Of a DNA stretch of 33,253 bases, positions 1 through 9,318 are shown piece after piece. Source of the stretch: Chlorobiaceae bacterium (GTDB taxonomy: Bacteria > Bacteroidota > Ignavibacteria > Ignavibacteriales > Ignavibacteriaceae); the NCBI GenBank assembly GCA_013824085.1, contig PNNF01000024.1:1-33253 (forward strand), written 5' to 3'. The position numbers and the translations under genes were made by a program. A model generated the notes under the pieces. It had not been told where the DNA came from and ran no database searches. It worked only from the letters and a program-made list of their open reading frames with translations. Position 1 is the stretch's first letter, and each line of letters starts with the position of its first letter.

Positions 1-2
1 TA

Positions 3-2222
3 AATGCGTTCATCGATCCTACATTAAAATCAATACTGATAGCTCCTATATTTGCTCAGAATAAATTTTATGGATTTTTAGGATTTGATGCTTGTCAGTT
101 TGTTCGAGAGTGGACATTCGGGGAGGAGTCAGTATTAGCAACGCTTGCTGTAAGCTATGGCGGTGCACTTGAAAGATATTATGTTGCTCATCAGCTAAAA
201 CAGAAGAATATTGAGCTTGATGCTGCTCTAATCGAAGCACAGTCAGCAGCTCGTGCAAAAAGTGAATTCTTAGCTGTTATGAGTCACGAAATCAGAACGC
301 CAATGAATGCAGTAATTGGAATGACGGGAATTTTGCTGGACACTAAACTAACTAACGAGCAGATTGATTTTGTTGAGACTATTAGAGTCAGTGGTGAGCA
401 GTTACTCGTAATCATAAATGATATTCTTGACTTCTCAAAAATTGAATCAGGAAAACTTGAATTTGAAAATCATCCTTTTGATATTCGCGATTGTATTGAG
501 GAAGCCCTTGATTTACTTAGCTCCCGAGCTTCGGAAAAGGGACTTGACCTTTTATATTTTATTGACGCCAATACTCCGCAAACAATAAAGAGTGATATCA
601 CAAGACTTCGGCAGATCTTAATTAATCTAATTTCTAATGCGATTAAATTTACTCAGCATGGAGAAGTTTTTGTTTCAGTCGATTCAAAAGAAATCTCTGA
701 GAAAGAATATGAAATTAAATTTCAAGTAAAAGATACTGGAATTGGAATCCGTAAAGAAAAAATAGATAAACTTTTTAAACCTTTCAGTCAAGTCGATTCT
801 TCAACAACTCGAATGTATGGAGGTACAGGATTAGGGTTAGTAATCAGTAGAAGATTAGCCGAACTTATGAATGGAGCGATGTGGGTAGAATCTGTTTTTG
901 GAGAGGGTTCTAACTTTAGCTTTACAATAAAAGTTGAAAAAGATGAAACCAAGCCAAAAATTTTCTTGAAAGGAAATGCTCCTCAATTAAAAAGTAAATC
1001 GATTTTAATTGTAGATGATAATTTTAATAATAGAAGAATCTTAAAAATTCAAACTGAAAATTGGGGATTAATTCCGACGGAAGTCGAGACTCCAAGTGCA
1101 GCACTCGAATTATTGAAAGCGGGAAAAAAATTCGACATCGCTATTCTCGATTTTCAAATGCCGGAAATTGATGGAATAACTTTAGCAAAAAAAATAAGAG
1201 AATTAGGAAATCAAAATTTTCCAATAATTATTTTAACTTCACTTGGTAGAAAAGAAGACCAAAAACTTTTAGATGAATTAAAGATTTCGAGCTTTCTAAA
1301 TAAGCCAATTAAACAGTCGCAATTATTCAATTCCTTAAACGCAATTTTTAGTGGCACTGCTAAACAAATTCGACAAGAAAAAACTTTTGCGCTTGACTCT
1401 GAACTCGGTAAAAAATATCCATTGAAATTATTAGTTGCTGAAGATAATACCATAAATCAAAAAGTTGCAATAAGAATGCTTGAGCGACTTGGTTACAGAG
1501 CAGACGTTGTTGCAAATGGTTTTGAGGTGCTTGAATCGGTTAAGCAAGTTCCATATGATTTAATTTTTATGGATGTGCATATGCCTGATATGGATGGATT
1601 GACGACAACAAAAATTCTCGTTGAAAAATATGATCAGCATGAGCGACCAATAATTGTAGCTATGACGGCTGATGCGATGCAAGGTGACAAAGAAATTTGT
1701 ATTGCAGCAGGAATGGATGATTATACGAGTAAGCCAGTGAGAATTGAAAGTCTGCAAGCAATGCTCGAAAAGTGGGGAATAAAAATAACCGCCAAAAAAG
1801 GAAACGTCATTGACAATTATAGAAAAGCAAAATCTGATTTTACTGTAATTGATGAAGACAAAATTTCTTTCTTGAGTGATCTTCAGACGGAGGAAGATAT
1901 TGTATTCTTGTTTGAATTGATAGACATCTACATCAAAGAAACTCCAAAAGTTATTCAGAGTGCATTTGAATCCCTCAAAGAGAAAGATTATAAACAATTG
2001 GTTTTTATAGCTCACAAATTAAAAGGTAGTAGTCTTTCACTTGGAATAGAAAAATTTTCTGAGCTTTGTCAATCATTAGAGAATAATTCTAAGAGAAATG
2101 AGTTTGAAGAATCTTCTAATATTTTAAATGAGATAAATAATATTTTGACTGTTGCAGTTAAAGAGTTGGAAGGACTGAAAGAAAAATATACAGAAATTTA
2201 TAACACTAAAATTTTAAAATAA
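3..2222 (+). CDS. Hybrid sensor histidine kinase, GAF-HisKA-HATPase-REC-REC-HPt (5' end outside window)
   Basis: A multi-step phosphorelay kinase. The frame is open to the left edge, so the gene starts upstream; the Met at 279 lies inside the HisKA box and is not the start. Counting from the first whole codon at 3: the end of a GAF-like sensor domain (about 1-65), a coiled linker, the H-box [10 protein letters not shown] with phospho-acceptor His95, the N-box ending SNAIKFT, G1 DTGIGI, an F-box and G2 [11 protein letters not shown]1 follows (phospho-Asp383 in [10 protein letters not shown], Lys434), then REC2 (Asp524 in [10 protein letters not shown], Lys577) and a C-terminal HPt domain with His671 in AHKLKGSS (codon at 2013). 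All catalytic residues are present in every module, as in BarA/ArcB-like kinases. No membrane segment is visible in this part; the signal sensed is unknown. A sixA-type phosphatase gene lies 770 bases downstream on the other strand. Confidence 0.95.
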   Translation, partial: NAFIDPTLKSILIAPIFAQNKFYGFLGFDACQFVREWTFGEESVLATLAVSYGGALERYYVAHQLKQKNIELDAALIEAQSAARAKSEFLAVMSHEIRTPMNAVIGMTGILLDTKLTNEQIDFVETIRVSGEQLLVIINDILDFSKIESGKLEFENHPFDIRDCIEEALDLLSSRASEKGLDLLYFIDANTPQTIKSDITRLRQILINLISNAIKFTQHGEVFVSVDSKEISEKEYEIKFQVKDTGIGIRKEKIDKLFKPFSQVDSSTTRMYGGTGLGLVISRRLAELMNGAMWVESVFGEGSNFSFTIKVEKDETKPKIFLKGNAPQLKSKSILIVDDNFNNRRILKIQTENWGLIPTEVETPSAALELLKAGKKFDIAILDFQMPEIDGITLAKKIRELGNQNFPIIILTSLGRKEDQKLLDELKISSFLNKPIKQSQLFNSLNAIFSGTAKQIRQEKTFALDSELGKKYPLKLLVAEDNTINQKVAIRMLERLGYRADVVANGFEVLESVKQVPYDLIFMDVHMPDMDGLTTTKILVEKYDQHERPIIVAMTADAMQGDKEICIAAGMDDYTSKPVRIESLQAMLEKWGIKITAKKGNVIDNYRKAKSDFTVIDEDKISFLSDLQTEEDIVFLFELIDIYIKETPKVIQSAFESLKEKDYKQLVFIAHKLKGSSLSLGIEKFSELCQSLENNSKRNEFEESSNILNEINNILTVAVKELEGLKEKYTEIYNTKILK

Positions 2223-2351
2223 TTTTTTTCATCTATTTGTTTTTCAAATCATTTTTAATCAGATTTTTTCTCCGAATAAAATTTACAATTTATATTTCTT
2301 GTAACTTTATCTCTAATCAATTTATTTTCCCAAATTTTTTTCAAAAATAAG

Positions 2352-2867
2352 ATGCACAAATTTTTAATAATTTTTTTCAAAACAATTTTTTCGTTCCTAA
2401 TATTATTTTCAGTCGTAAGCTGCAACGAGAGTGATCAAAGCAATTTCGTAATACGTGATGGATTAATTTTTAAGAACGAGAGTAAAACTCCATTCACTGG
2501 TTTGATGGTTGATGAAGGCGAGAAGACGCTGATTAAATCTGAAGTAACTGATGGAAAAAAACATGGAAAAAATTATTTTTATCAAAATGATAAATTGATG
2601 ATAGAAGGGAATTACAGTTTTGGAAAGATGAATGGGAGATGGATTTATTTTTTTGAGAATGGAAATATTGAGACTTCAGGAAATTTTAAAGATGATTTTA
2701 AAGATGGAATTTGGATTGGTTATTTTCCAACGGGACAAAAATTTTGGGAAGTGAATTATATAAATGACAAACCTGATGGAAAATATTTAGAATTTTTTTT
2801 GGATGGAAGAGTAAAATTTGAAATCCAATTTGAAATGGGAAAAGAAATAAATAGAAAAGAATTTTGA
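2352..2867 (+). CDS. MORN-variant repeat lipoprotein
   Basis: A 171-residue protein with an N-terminal hydrophobic signal segment ending in a lipobox (SVVSC, Cys24), so probably a lipoprotein of the cell envelope. After about residue 60 it is built of roughly 23-residue repeats of the type G-x-W/Y-x-x-Y/F-x-x-G/N-x-x, for example GRWIYFFENGNIETSG, GIWIGYFPTGQKFWEV and GKYLEFFLDGRVKFE. These match the MORN_2 (toxin-antitoxin-like MORN) repeat family, common in Bacteroidota envelope proteins and thought to mediate binding; the partner is unknown. There is no clear Shine-Dalgarno before the ATG. It stands alone between the kinase and the SRP RNA. Family assignment is good, function is not known. 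Confidence 0.8.
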   Translation: MHKFLIIFFKTIFSFLILFSVVSCNESDQSNFVIRDGLIFKNESKTPFTGLMVDEGEKTLIKSEVTDGKKHGKNYFYQNDKLMIEGNYSFGKMNGRWIYFFENGNIETSGNFKDDFKDGIWIGYFPTGQKFWEVNYINDKPDGKYLEFFLDGRVKFEIQFEMGKEINRKEF

Positions 2868-2897
2868 TAGCGAAGACGAAAAATTTTGTTAAATTTG
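2864..2897 (+). promoter_or_regulatory. Candidate promoter of the SRP RNA
   Basis: A perfect -7 box of the Bacteroidota type, TAAATTTG, lies at 2890-2897, placing the transcription start a few bases downstream at about the first base of the SRP RNA (2901). A TTGAT at 2864-2868 could be the -33 box, but the spacing is 21 bases rather than the 18 seen at the other promoters in this window. Confidence 0.55.
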
Positions 2898-2900
2898 CAA

Positions 2901-2990
2901 GCCGGATAAAGTTAACATTTTGGTACCCAATTCCGCCAGATCTGAAAGGAAGCAACGGTAAGTATTCAACTTGTGTAATTTTTATCCGGT
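2901..2990 (+). ncRNA. ffs: Signal recognition particle RNA (small bacterial, 4.5S type)
   Basis: The RNA scaffold of the signal recognition particle, which binds Ffh and targets membrane proteins. The conserved domain IV core is clear at about 2933-2957: CCGCCAG, then UCU closing on a GAAA tetraloop with GGA, then AGCAACGG. The outer stem is perfect: CCGGATAAA at 2902-2910 pairs with TTTATCCGG at 2981-2989, and short helices (UUGG with UCAA) bridge the two. The closing stem runs straight into a T-rich tract (2990-2998), so it may double as terminator. Length about 90 nt is normal for the small SRP RNA. The tetraloop is GAAA instead of the more usual GGAA, still GNRA. The 3' end lies 3 bases from the stop codon of the convergent sixA. 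Confidence 0.92.
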
Positions 2991-2992
2991 TT

Positions 2993-3472
2993 TTATTTGT
3001 ACGCTTTTGTTGGAATTAAAAACTCAAGTTGACCAGAACCAATTCGTACTTTTCCATGAAAAGAAATTTTAGCAATCATTCCTTTCTTGTAATTAATATT
3101 TGCTCCCGAGTTTGAAATTAAAGATGATACATGCCTTGAAAAATCTGGCTCATGTCCAACGAAGGCAATATTCATAGCCTTCAATGAATTTGCAATTTCA
3201 ATAATATCTAATGTATCACTTCCGAGTCCAAGCTTTTTATCTACAATTAATTTCTTCGAGTAATTATAAACCTGAACAATTATTTCTGCGGTTTGTAACG
3301 CTCTTGTAAGTGGGGAAGAAATTATTTGGTCAAAATGTGGAACCAAATTTTTCCAATTTTGTGCAGCTCTTTCGAGTTTTATTCTTCCTTCATTCGTTAG
3401 CTCTCTATCAAAATCTAATTTCGTAAGGGAACTATCTTCTGCTTCGCCGTGCCTAATAAAATAGATATTCAT
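2993..3472 (-). CDS. sixA: SixA-type phosphohistidine phosphatase
   Basis: A 159-residue single-domain member of the histidine phosphatase (phosphoglycerate mutase-like) superfamily. It begins directly with the catalytic motif YFIRHGEAED (nucleophile His8), followed by SSPLTRALQTAEI with the second phosphate-binding Arg and FVGHEPDFS with the second catalytic His. This short layout is that of E. coli SixA, which removes phosphate from the HPt domain of ArcB. A large HPt-bearing hybrid kinase sits just upstream on the opposite strand, which makes a similar job attractive, but this is inference. It is the last gene of a minus-strand group, 4 bases after its upstream neighbour; no Shine-Dalgarno is seen. 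Its 3' end nearly abuts the SRP RNA. Confidence 0.88.
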   Translation of the reverse strand: MNIYFIRHGEAEDSSLTKLDFDRELTNEGRIKLERAAQNWKNLVPHFDQIISSPLTRALQTAEIIVQVYNYSKKLIVDKKLGLGSDTLDIIEIANSLKAMNIAFVGHEPDFSRHVSSLISNSGANINYKKGMIAKISFHGKVRIGSGQLEFLIPTKAYK

Positions 3473-3476
3473 TTTT

Positions 3477-3776
3477 TTAATTTTCGTAGTTTACTAATAT
3501 TACAGTTACCAATTTTGCCAATTGACTAAAATTTTTGCTAAACTCTTTTCCCTTTGCTGATGCGAGTAACTCATCCATTTCATCTTTTGATGCAAAGTTC
3601 ACTTCACAAAATTTTAGATATTCATTCTCAAGAAGGAGAGAAGAATCAACTTTTCCTATCAACAATTTTTTTCCAGTTGCTTCCGATAATTGATTAACAA
3701 TATTCTCTTCAAATATTTTTTCTTGAAACTCATCTTCAGTTTTTTTTAATAAGAGCAACATTTTATACATCAACAT
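3477..3776 (-). CDS. Small protein, possibly EthD-like dimeric alpha/beta barrel
   Basis: A 99-residue cytoplasmic protein with no signal or membrane segment. The pattern of an N-terminal hydrophobic strand (YKMLLLLKK), a helix with FQEKIFEENI, a strand EYLKFCEVNF, then a helix with DEMDELLASAKGKEF and a final strand LVTVILVNYE resembles the EthD/dimeric alpha+beta barrel fold, where small proteins of about 100 residues are usual. I do not know its substrate. The ATG at 3776 is supported by GGAG five bases upstream and overlaps the 3' end of the preceding gene by 7 bases, so the two are probably translationally coupled; a second ATG two codons on is possible. Confidence 0.6.
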   Translation of the reverse strand: MLMYKMLLLLKKTEDEFQEKIFEENIVNQLSEATGKKLLIGKVDSSLLLENEYLKFCEVNFASKDEMDELLASAKGKEFSKNFSQLAKLVTVILVNYEN

Positions 3777-4948
3777 TTTACTCCGAATGAACTTATCATT
3801 TCTTCAAATATTTTTTTATTATTCTCGTATGTTCGCATCGGTGATTCAAATACAATCACAAATTTTAATGAGAGACAACTTATTTCAAAAAATCTAAAAT
3901 AATTATTTCCCTTCCGAATTTTTTCACTGAATCTAACAATATAGTTGCCAGCGACAGAGTCAGTAACAGTCGTTTGGATAAAATCTTCGATACGTTGACT
4001 CTCTTCAATTTTAATTATACTAAAACTTGCACCTAAACTTGGATTGAGAATATAAGTTCCAGTCTGCGGAGATAATAGTTGTTTTGAAATAGAAACATTG
4101 CGAAGCAGTCGCCAACCTTCAGGAACGAACATTGTAAACTGATCATTCCCATTTTTTATCTCATCCTTATCTGAAGCTGATTTTTCAATGCCGAGCGACT
4201 GATGCGCAGAGTTAATATCTCTTATTGCAGGTTCAATTCCATCAGCACTTTTATTAATCAATATAGTTACTAAACTATCAAAATAAATTGGATACTCTTT
4301 GTACATTAAACTATTTGGATCAAATAAAAAATTACTCCACATCTTCGACAAAGGAAAATCTGGGTGACCATTCAAAATTGTGCTTATCACTTCCGGAGTA
4401 ATATTATCAATTGTTTGATTTATTTTTATTACTCCATCATCGAAATCAGAAAAAATTCTTAGTGAGAGTGTGACAGTATCTTTTGTAATTCTGTAAAAAC
4501 TTTTTCTCTTTAAATTAATTCTATCTTTGGTTCTGAACTCTTCTGTCACTTCAAAAAACGAGAGATAATTATTTCCTATTTTTCTCCAAGACAAATATCC
4601 ATTCAACGAAAGATCTTTCAAGTAAAGAACAAGCGAGGAATCATAAACAGCGAATCGATTGTAGATTGGATTTTCAGATTCAATTAACAAAGTATAAAAT
4701 TGCTTATTATCAAAACTTTTTACACTATCGATTTTTAATTTATTTATGACCTTTGGAGGAGGGAGAGTTAAATCAAACAAATTCCCAAGTGTATCGTTCG
4801 CTGTGACATTTCCTTTTATTGCCTCGAAAACTAAATTCTCAAATTTATTTACATCAAACGTTTCAACTTTTTTTTCAGTGCAGCCGGTTAAACTTACAAA
4901 AAATAAAAGTAAAATTTTGAGTAGTGAAATATGTAATCTTGAAGTCAT
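3770..4948 (-). CDS. Lipoprotein of unknown function
   Basis: A 392-residue protein with a hydrophobic signal segment and lipobox SLTGC (Cys23), so probably anchored in the envelope. The middle is rich in beta-strand-like segments with no recognisable catalytic motif. The C-terminal part (about 275-392) starts with FTMFVPEGWR and continues with short beta strands, similar in character to PsbP/DUF-type domains that begin with 'vPegWr'; this likeness is weak. It lies 60 bases after the L,D-transpeptidase gene and overlaps the next gene, suggesting an operon. Not recognised beyond that. Confidence 0.7.
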   Translation of the reverse strand: MTSRLHISLLKILLLFFVSLTGCTEKKVETFDVNKFENLVFEAIKGNVTANDTLGNLFDLTLPPPKVINKLKIDSVKSFDNKQFYTLLIESENPIYNRFAVYDSSLVLYLKDLSLNGYLSWRKIGNNYLSFFEVTEEFRTKDRINLKRKSFYRITKDTVTLSLRIFSDFDDGVIKINQTIDNITPEVISTILNGHPDFPLSKMWSNFLFDPNSLMYKEYPIYFDSLVTILINKSADGIEPAIRDINSAHQSLGIEKSASDKDEIKNGNDQFTMFVPEGWRLLRNVSISKQLLSPQTGTYILNPSLGASFSIIKIEESQRIEDFIQTTVTDSVAGNYIVRFSEKIRKGNNYFRFFEISCLSLKFVIVFESPMRTYENNKKIFEEMISSFGVKC

Positions 4949-5008
4949 CTATATTGAGAAAATTATTAATTGCTAAAATAAAATTAATTAGTGAAACTTT
5001 GATAAGAA

Positions 5009-5887
5009 TTATTTATTCGAAAATTGTTCCTCTAAAATAATTGGAGTCAGTAAAATTTCGAACTTACGTTTTGGAATTTTGGTCTCTCTTGGCTCTAATT
5101 TATCAAATGAAAAATTTGGTACTTTTTGATTTACAGGAATATTTTTTCTAAATCCTATTGGCAACCCATTGTGCCCAACATTGCTCCGATCAATCACAAG
5201 TGGCTGAGGATTAGTTAAGAAAAAATTTCCAGCATACAAAGTCTCTATTCTTCTTCTAACCAAGTTTAACATTTCTCCTGCTTTAAGCTTCACATATTTT
5301 TTATTCTTATCAGCAAATGCAATTGTAACTGCAGGCTCTTCATTAACTACTAAAACTGGCGTTCCAAAATTTACTTTATCATAAATGTGTAAAGCGTCTT
5401 CGCGACTAATTCTAACACAGCCGTGAGAACTTACACGTTTGCCCAAATATCTATAATATCTATTTCCAAGCAACGCGTGAAATCCAATGCCGTGATTAAA
5501 GCCCATCCAATTCAGCAACAAAGTGCTATCAAATTGTACCGAATGCCAGCGAGGAAGTTTAGACTGAATTACAAATAGTCCTTCTTTTGTTTCAACAGCT
5601 TCTTCTAATTTCACATTTCCGGTTGATACTTTAAAGTCGAAAGGTTTTTCCCCTCGAATAAAAAGTTGAGCCATTTGTGTTTTTAGATTTACAATAATGA
5701 AAGCATCATCGCGTGTATAAATTGTATCTTTTAAGTTCGGGAAAGGGAGGAGATGAAATTCCGATATTACTTCTTTTGCAATATTATTACTGCTAATATT
5801 TTTTTGCGAGCTGTTCTGTGAAAACAAAAAATCACTTACAAAAATTTGAAGCAGTATGATGACAAATATATTATTCTTTTTTTGCAT
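5009..5887 (-). CDS. L,D-transpeptidase (YkuD domain)
   Basis: A 292-residue exported enzyme that forms or exchanges 3-3 cross-links in peptidoglycan or attaches proteins to it. The N-terminus is a signal peptide ending near FLFSQ (residue 24). The YkuD domain begins near residue 60 (AFIIVNLKTQMAQLF) and contains IGFHALL with His137 and the active-site motif SHGCVRIS with catalytic Cys157, His155 and Arg159. The final 90 residues are a basic extension of no known domain. The gene overlaps the end of uvrC by 17 bases, so the two are probably co-transcribed; the functional link to repair is not obvious. The catalytic motif is intact. Confidence 0.9.
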   Translation of the reverse strand: MQKKNNIFVIILLQIFVSDFLFSQNSSQKNISSNNIAKEVISEFHLLPFPNLKDTIYTRDDAFIIVNLKTQMAQLFIRGEKPFDFKVSTGNVKLEEAVETKEGLFVIQSKLPRWHSVQFDSTLLLNWMGFNHGIGFHALLGNRYYRYLGKRVSSHGCVRISREDALHIYDKVNFGTPVLVVNEEPAVTIAFADKNKKYVKLKAGEMLNLVRRRIETLYAGNFFLTNPQPLVIDRSNVGHNGLPIGFRKNIPVNQKVPNFSFDKLEPRETKIPKRKFEILLTPIILEEQFSNK

Positions 5888-7697
5888 TGAAGTATTCGAT
5901 TAATTTTATCGCTCTTTTTTTACCAATTATTTTGGTTAATGTTCCAATATCAGTGCTCCGAACTTGGCTTAGACTTCCTATTTCTGATAACAATTTTTTT
6001 GCTAATGAATTACCAATTCCGGGAACATCCAGCAATTCGGTAGTAATAGTTCTTTTCTCCCTTCGCAATTTATGAAAAGTAACAGCAAATCTATGTGCTT
6101 CATCTCTTATCTGCTGAAGTAATTTTAAGCTTGAAGATGTTTTGGGCAAAAGCACTGAATCTTTTTCATCCTTCAAATAGATCTCTTCTAATTTTTTTGC
6201 CAATCCAATTGCGGTGTAATCTTTTATTTCAAGCTTTTCCAAAATTTCAATAGCACTTGAAAGTTGTCCTTTGCCGCCGTCAATCATAATCAAATCAGGT
6301 AGTTTTGATTTTTCATTTATGAGTTTGGAAAATCTTCTTTCAATAACTTCTCGCATACTTGCAAAGTCGTCAGGTCCCGTAACAGTTCGAATAATATATT
6401 TTCTGTTCAAACTTCTTTTTGGTTTTCCATCAATAAACACAACCATACTTGCAACACTATCAGTTCCTTGCAGATTTGAAATATCAAAACATTCAATATG
6501 TTTCGGTAGATGCTTCAATCTTAAATCTCGCTGCAACGCAGCCAAAGTATAAGGAACATTTCCTTCTTTTTTCATTTTTTGTGTTTGTAATTCTTTCAAC
6601 TGAAGGATTGCATTTTCTTTACACATTTTTAGAAGTGATTTTAAGTCGCCTTCTCTTTTCGGAACTGTTATCTTTATTTTTTTTCCTAATCGTAATGAAA
6701 GCCAATCAAAGATTGCTTCAAAATCAGATGGCTCCGTCTCCAATACTAATTCGTTTGGGATTTCAACAAGCTCATCATAATATTGTTTAATTACAGCTGC
6801 ATAAATTTCTTCGAGTGATTCTCCTTCTTCGATAGAAATTTTTATCTGCTTTTTTGAAATAAATTTTCCGTCACGAATAACAAAGATTGAACAGGCAGCA
6901 TCCTTACCTTCAAATGCAAGCGAAACAATGTCACGGTCTTCTCTGTCAGTATTTACAATTTTTTGCTTTTCCGAAATAGAACTTAATTGAGAAATTTTAT
7001 CTCTCAGCTCTGCAGCTTTTTCAAAATTTAAAATTCTTACATTCTCTTCCATTTCGAGTTTCAGTTCATCAATCAAATTTTCAGTCTTACCTTTTAAGAG
7101 CTTAATGACTTGATTCACCATCGATTTATATTCAACTTCAGAAACTAAACCTTCACAAGGACCATCACATTTTTTTATATGATAATCTAAACAGATCTTG
7201 AACTTTTTCTTATCGATTGAATTTTGGTCGATGTTTAATTTGCAACTTCTAATTTTGAAAATTTGATTTATCATTCGCAGTGCAGATTTCATATCACGCA
7301 CATTCGTATATGGACCAAAATATTTTGAACCATCACGAATAAATCTTCTTGTCGGAAAAATTCTTGGAAAAATTTCGTTCGTAACTTTTATGTAGGGAAA
7401 AGATTTATCATCTTTTAGATTGATATTGTAGCGCGGCTTAAATTCTTTGATTAAATTATTCTCGAGAACTAATGCCTCAATTTCAGAATCAGTAATGATG
7501 AGTTCTAAATCAAAAATTTTTTTTATCAAGACGGCAGTTTTCAGACTCGTCATTGCATTTTGGAAATAACTTTTAACGCGGTATTTTAAGTTTTTTGCTT
7601 TACCGACATAAATTGTTTTCCCCTTATTATTTTTAAATTGATAAACTCCGGGTGAATCAGGCAAATGCTCTAATTTACTTTCAAGAATTTCATTCAT
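5871..7697 (-). CDS. uvrC: Excinuclease ABC subunit C
   Basis: The nuclease of nucleotide excision repair, which cuts on both sides of a lesion within the UvrABC system. It has 608 residues, the usual length. Domains in order: GIY-YIG nuclease (Tyr19, Tyr30, Arg40 and Glu79 in LVLENNLIK), a four-cysteine group (Cys152, 169, 177, 181) of the kind that holds an iron-sulfur cluster in E. coli UvrC, a UVR motif (about 205-240), the RNase H-like second nuclease (ECFDISNLQGTDSVAS, MIDGGKGQL, DEAHRFA) and two C-terminal helix-hairpin-helix motifs (LLDVPGIGNSLAKKLL). It starts 5 bases after the glgC stop, so the two are probably one transcript. No missing key residue. Confidence 0.97.
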   Translation of the reverse strand: MNEILESKLEHLPDSPGVYQFKNNKGKTIYVGKAKNLKYRVKSYFQNAMTSLKTAVLIKKIFDLELIITDSEIEALVLENNLIKEFKPRYNINLKDDKSFPYIKVTNEIFPRIFPTRRFIRDGSKYFGPYTNVRDMKSALRMINQIFKIRSCKLNIDQNSIDKKKFKICLDYHIKKCDGPCEGLVSEVEYKSMVNQVIKLLKGKTENLIDELKLEMEENVRILNFEKAAELRDKISQLSSISEKQKIVNTDREDRDIVSLAFEGKDAACSIFVIRDGKFISKKQIKISIEEGESLEEIYAAVIKQYYDELVEIPNELVLETEPSDFEAIFDWLSLRLGKKIKITVPKREGDLKSLLKMCKENAILQLKELQTQKMKKEGNVPYTLAALQRDLRLKHLPKHIECFDISNLQGTDSVASMVVFIDGKPKRSLNRKYIIRTVTGPDDFASMREVIERRFSKLINEKSKLPDLIMIDGGKGQLSSAIEILEKLEIKDYTAIGLAKKLEEIYLKDEKDSVLLPKTSSSLKLLQQIRDEAHRFAVTFHKLRREKRTITTELLDVPGIGNSLAKKLLSEIGSLSQVRSTDIGTLTKIIGKKRAIKLIEYFNAKKE

Positions 7698-7702
7698 TTA
7701 AC

Positions 7703-8944
7703 TTAGCCAAAAACATAATTCTTTGGTATTACTACAATTCCAGATTCAGTTACGGTAAATTTTTTATTATCTTCAGTTGGATCAAAGCCAATTTCCATAC
7801 CTTCGGGGATAGTAACATTTTTATCAATAATAACTTTTCTTAATTTTGTTCTGCGTCCAACATTTACGTTGTTCATAATAATCGAATCAGTTACGTAAGC
7901 ATAAGAATTTATCTTTACGTTGTTTCCAATTATTGATCTTTCTACCAATCCTCCCGAAACGATAGTCCCGTCACTAATGATTGAGTTTAGCGTTCTACCA
8001 ATTCTGTCGCCGCTATGCGAAACAGTTTTAGCTGGTGGACTTTGAGACTGATAAGTTCTGAGTGGCCAATCAAAATCATAAAGATTAAATTCGGGATCTA
8101 TAGAAATTAAATCCATGCTTGCTTCATACAAACTATCGAGCGTTCCAATATCTTTCCAATACGGTTTTGGTTTTTTATTTTCATCAACAAATTCATAAGC
8201 GAAAACAGTCATATTTTCTTTTATCATATACGGAATTACATCTTGTCCGAAATCATGATTTTTTATTTTCTTAGCGTGCATATCATTTAAGACATCTCGA
8301 AGCAACGTAGCATTAAAAACATAAATTCCCATATTGACGTAAGAAAATCCCGGCTTACTTGGAACTTCAATTGGATTGGCTGGCTTCTCAATAAACTCAA
8401 CTACTTTATTATTTGCGTCAACATTCACAATACCAAATCTACTTGCTTCCTCAACTGGAACATCGATACAAGAGATTGATAAATCAGCATTTTGATCGAT
8501 ATGATACTGAAGCATTTTTAGATAATCCATTTTATAAATATGATCGCCACTAAGTAGCAAAACCCATTTACTTTTTTTATCAGCGCTAAACAAATTCATG
8601 TTTTGATGAATTGCATTCGCAGTGCCAAGATACCAATCGTTATTAAATTTTCTTTGTGGTGGGACAGCATAAACAAATTCGCCCAACTCTGGATTAAAAA
8701 TGCTCCAGCCTTCAAACAGATGTTGATTAAGCGAATCAGATTTATATTGCACAAGGACGTAAATTTTTCTTAGTCCTGAATTTAAGCAATTCGAAAGTGC
8801 AAAATCGATAATTCTATATTTGCCTCCGAATGGAACCGCAGGCTTACTTCTGTGTGCAGTCAAAGGATGAAGACGCTCACCTTGGCCACCCGCTAAAATC
8901 ATTGTTGTTGTATCTCTTAGTACTGATGAACCTGGAAACATCAT
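7703..8944 (-). CDS. glgC: Glucose-1-phosphate adenylyltransferase
   Basis: Makes ADP-glucose from ATP and glucose 1-phosphate, the committed step of bacterial glycogen synthesis. The N-terminal nucleotidyltransferase domain shows LAGGQGERLHPLT, SKPAVPFGGKYRIIDF and NCLNSG; further on are SGDHIYKMDY and FIEKP, and the C-terminal quarter is a left-handed beta-helix (hexapeptide pattern around GGLVERSIIGNNVKINSYA). I chose the ATG at 8944 (413 residues), which has AGGTGA four bases upstream and gives the normal N-terminus, over the upstream in-frame TTG at 8995. It heads the glgC-uvrC-transpeptidase group. No other glycogen genes are in the window. The effector-binding residues were not checked in detail. 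Confidence 0.95.
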   Translation of the reverse strand: MMFPGSSVLRDTTTMILAGGQGERLHPLTAHRSKPAVPFGGKYRIIDFALSNCLNSGLRKIYVLVQYKSDSLNQHLFEGWSIFNPELGEFVYAVPPQRKFNNDWYLGTANAIHQNMNLFSADKKSKWVLLLSGDHIYKMDYLKMLQYHIDQNADLSISCIDVPVEEASRFGIVNVDANNKVVEFIEKPANPIEVPSKPGFSYVNMGIYVFNATLLRDVLNDMHAKKIKNHDFGQDVIPYMIKENMTVFAYEFVDENKKPKPYWKDIGTLDSLYEASMDLISIDPEFNLYDFDWPLRTYQSQSPPAKTVSHSGDRIGRTLNSIISDGTIVSGGLVERSIIGNNVKINSYAYVTDSIIMNNVNVGRRTKLRKVIIDKNVTIPEGMEIGFDPTEDNKKFTVTESGIVVIPKNYVFG

Positions 8945-9254
8945 ATTTTCACCTGTCGAAGTATTGTAATGAATTTGCAATCCAAAATAAAGCAAAAATT
9001 TTCAAAAAGAAAGCATTCATTTACTAGTAGCTGAAAAATATATTCCTTTGTTACTCCGAACTCCGAAAGCATTCGGCAGAGTCTCAGATCAATATTAACT
9101 GAGATGTTTCTGTTTACTGAACTTGACAGAAAAGAAAAATTAGAAATTGCGAATTAACAGTTTCTACAAGATATTATTAAAAATAAAGAGTGAAAATTAT
9201 TCAAGAAAAAATCAAAGCATTTCATCAAAACATTTTTAGGGGAATTATTTTTTA
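8945..9254. other. Intergenic region between divergent glgC and ychF-like gene
   Basis: No gene is visible. Two small inverted repeats are seen: CCGAA-AGCA-TTCGG at 9063-9076 and TCTCAG/CTGAGA around 9082-9106. Neither is followed by a T-tract, so they are not convincing terminators; they would lie in the 5' leader of glgC or upstream of it. No convincing glgC promoter could be assigned. Confidence 0.4.
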
Positions 9255-9285
9255 TTGATAAACTTCTTTTTCATAAGTATATTTA
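9255..9285 (+). promoter_or_regulatory. Promoter of the YchF-like gene
   Basis: TTGAT at 9255-9259, 18 bases, then TATATTTA at 9278-9285, which matches the Bacteroidota -7 consensus TAnnTTTG in all but the last base. The spacing equals that of the rplU and tRNA-Ala promoters. The expected transcript start is about 9290, some 30 bases before the ATG at 9319. Confidence 0.6.
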
Positions 9286-9318
9286 AAATCTCAATATGAA
9301 AAAATAAGATTGGACAAT

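Noticed and set aside
2698-2955. Minus-strand open frame over the MORN gene end and SRP RNA
   Set aside because: It is antisense to a clear gene and to a structured RNA and matches no family.
8945-8995. TTG start adding 17 residues to GlgC
   Set aside because: The ATG at 8944 has a good AGGTGA and the conserved N-terminus; the extension has no family match.
9063-9106. Small hairpins between glgC and the YchF-like gene as riboswitch or terminator
   Set aside because: Stems of five or six pairs without a T-tract or known aptamer features; not enough to support a function.
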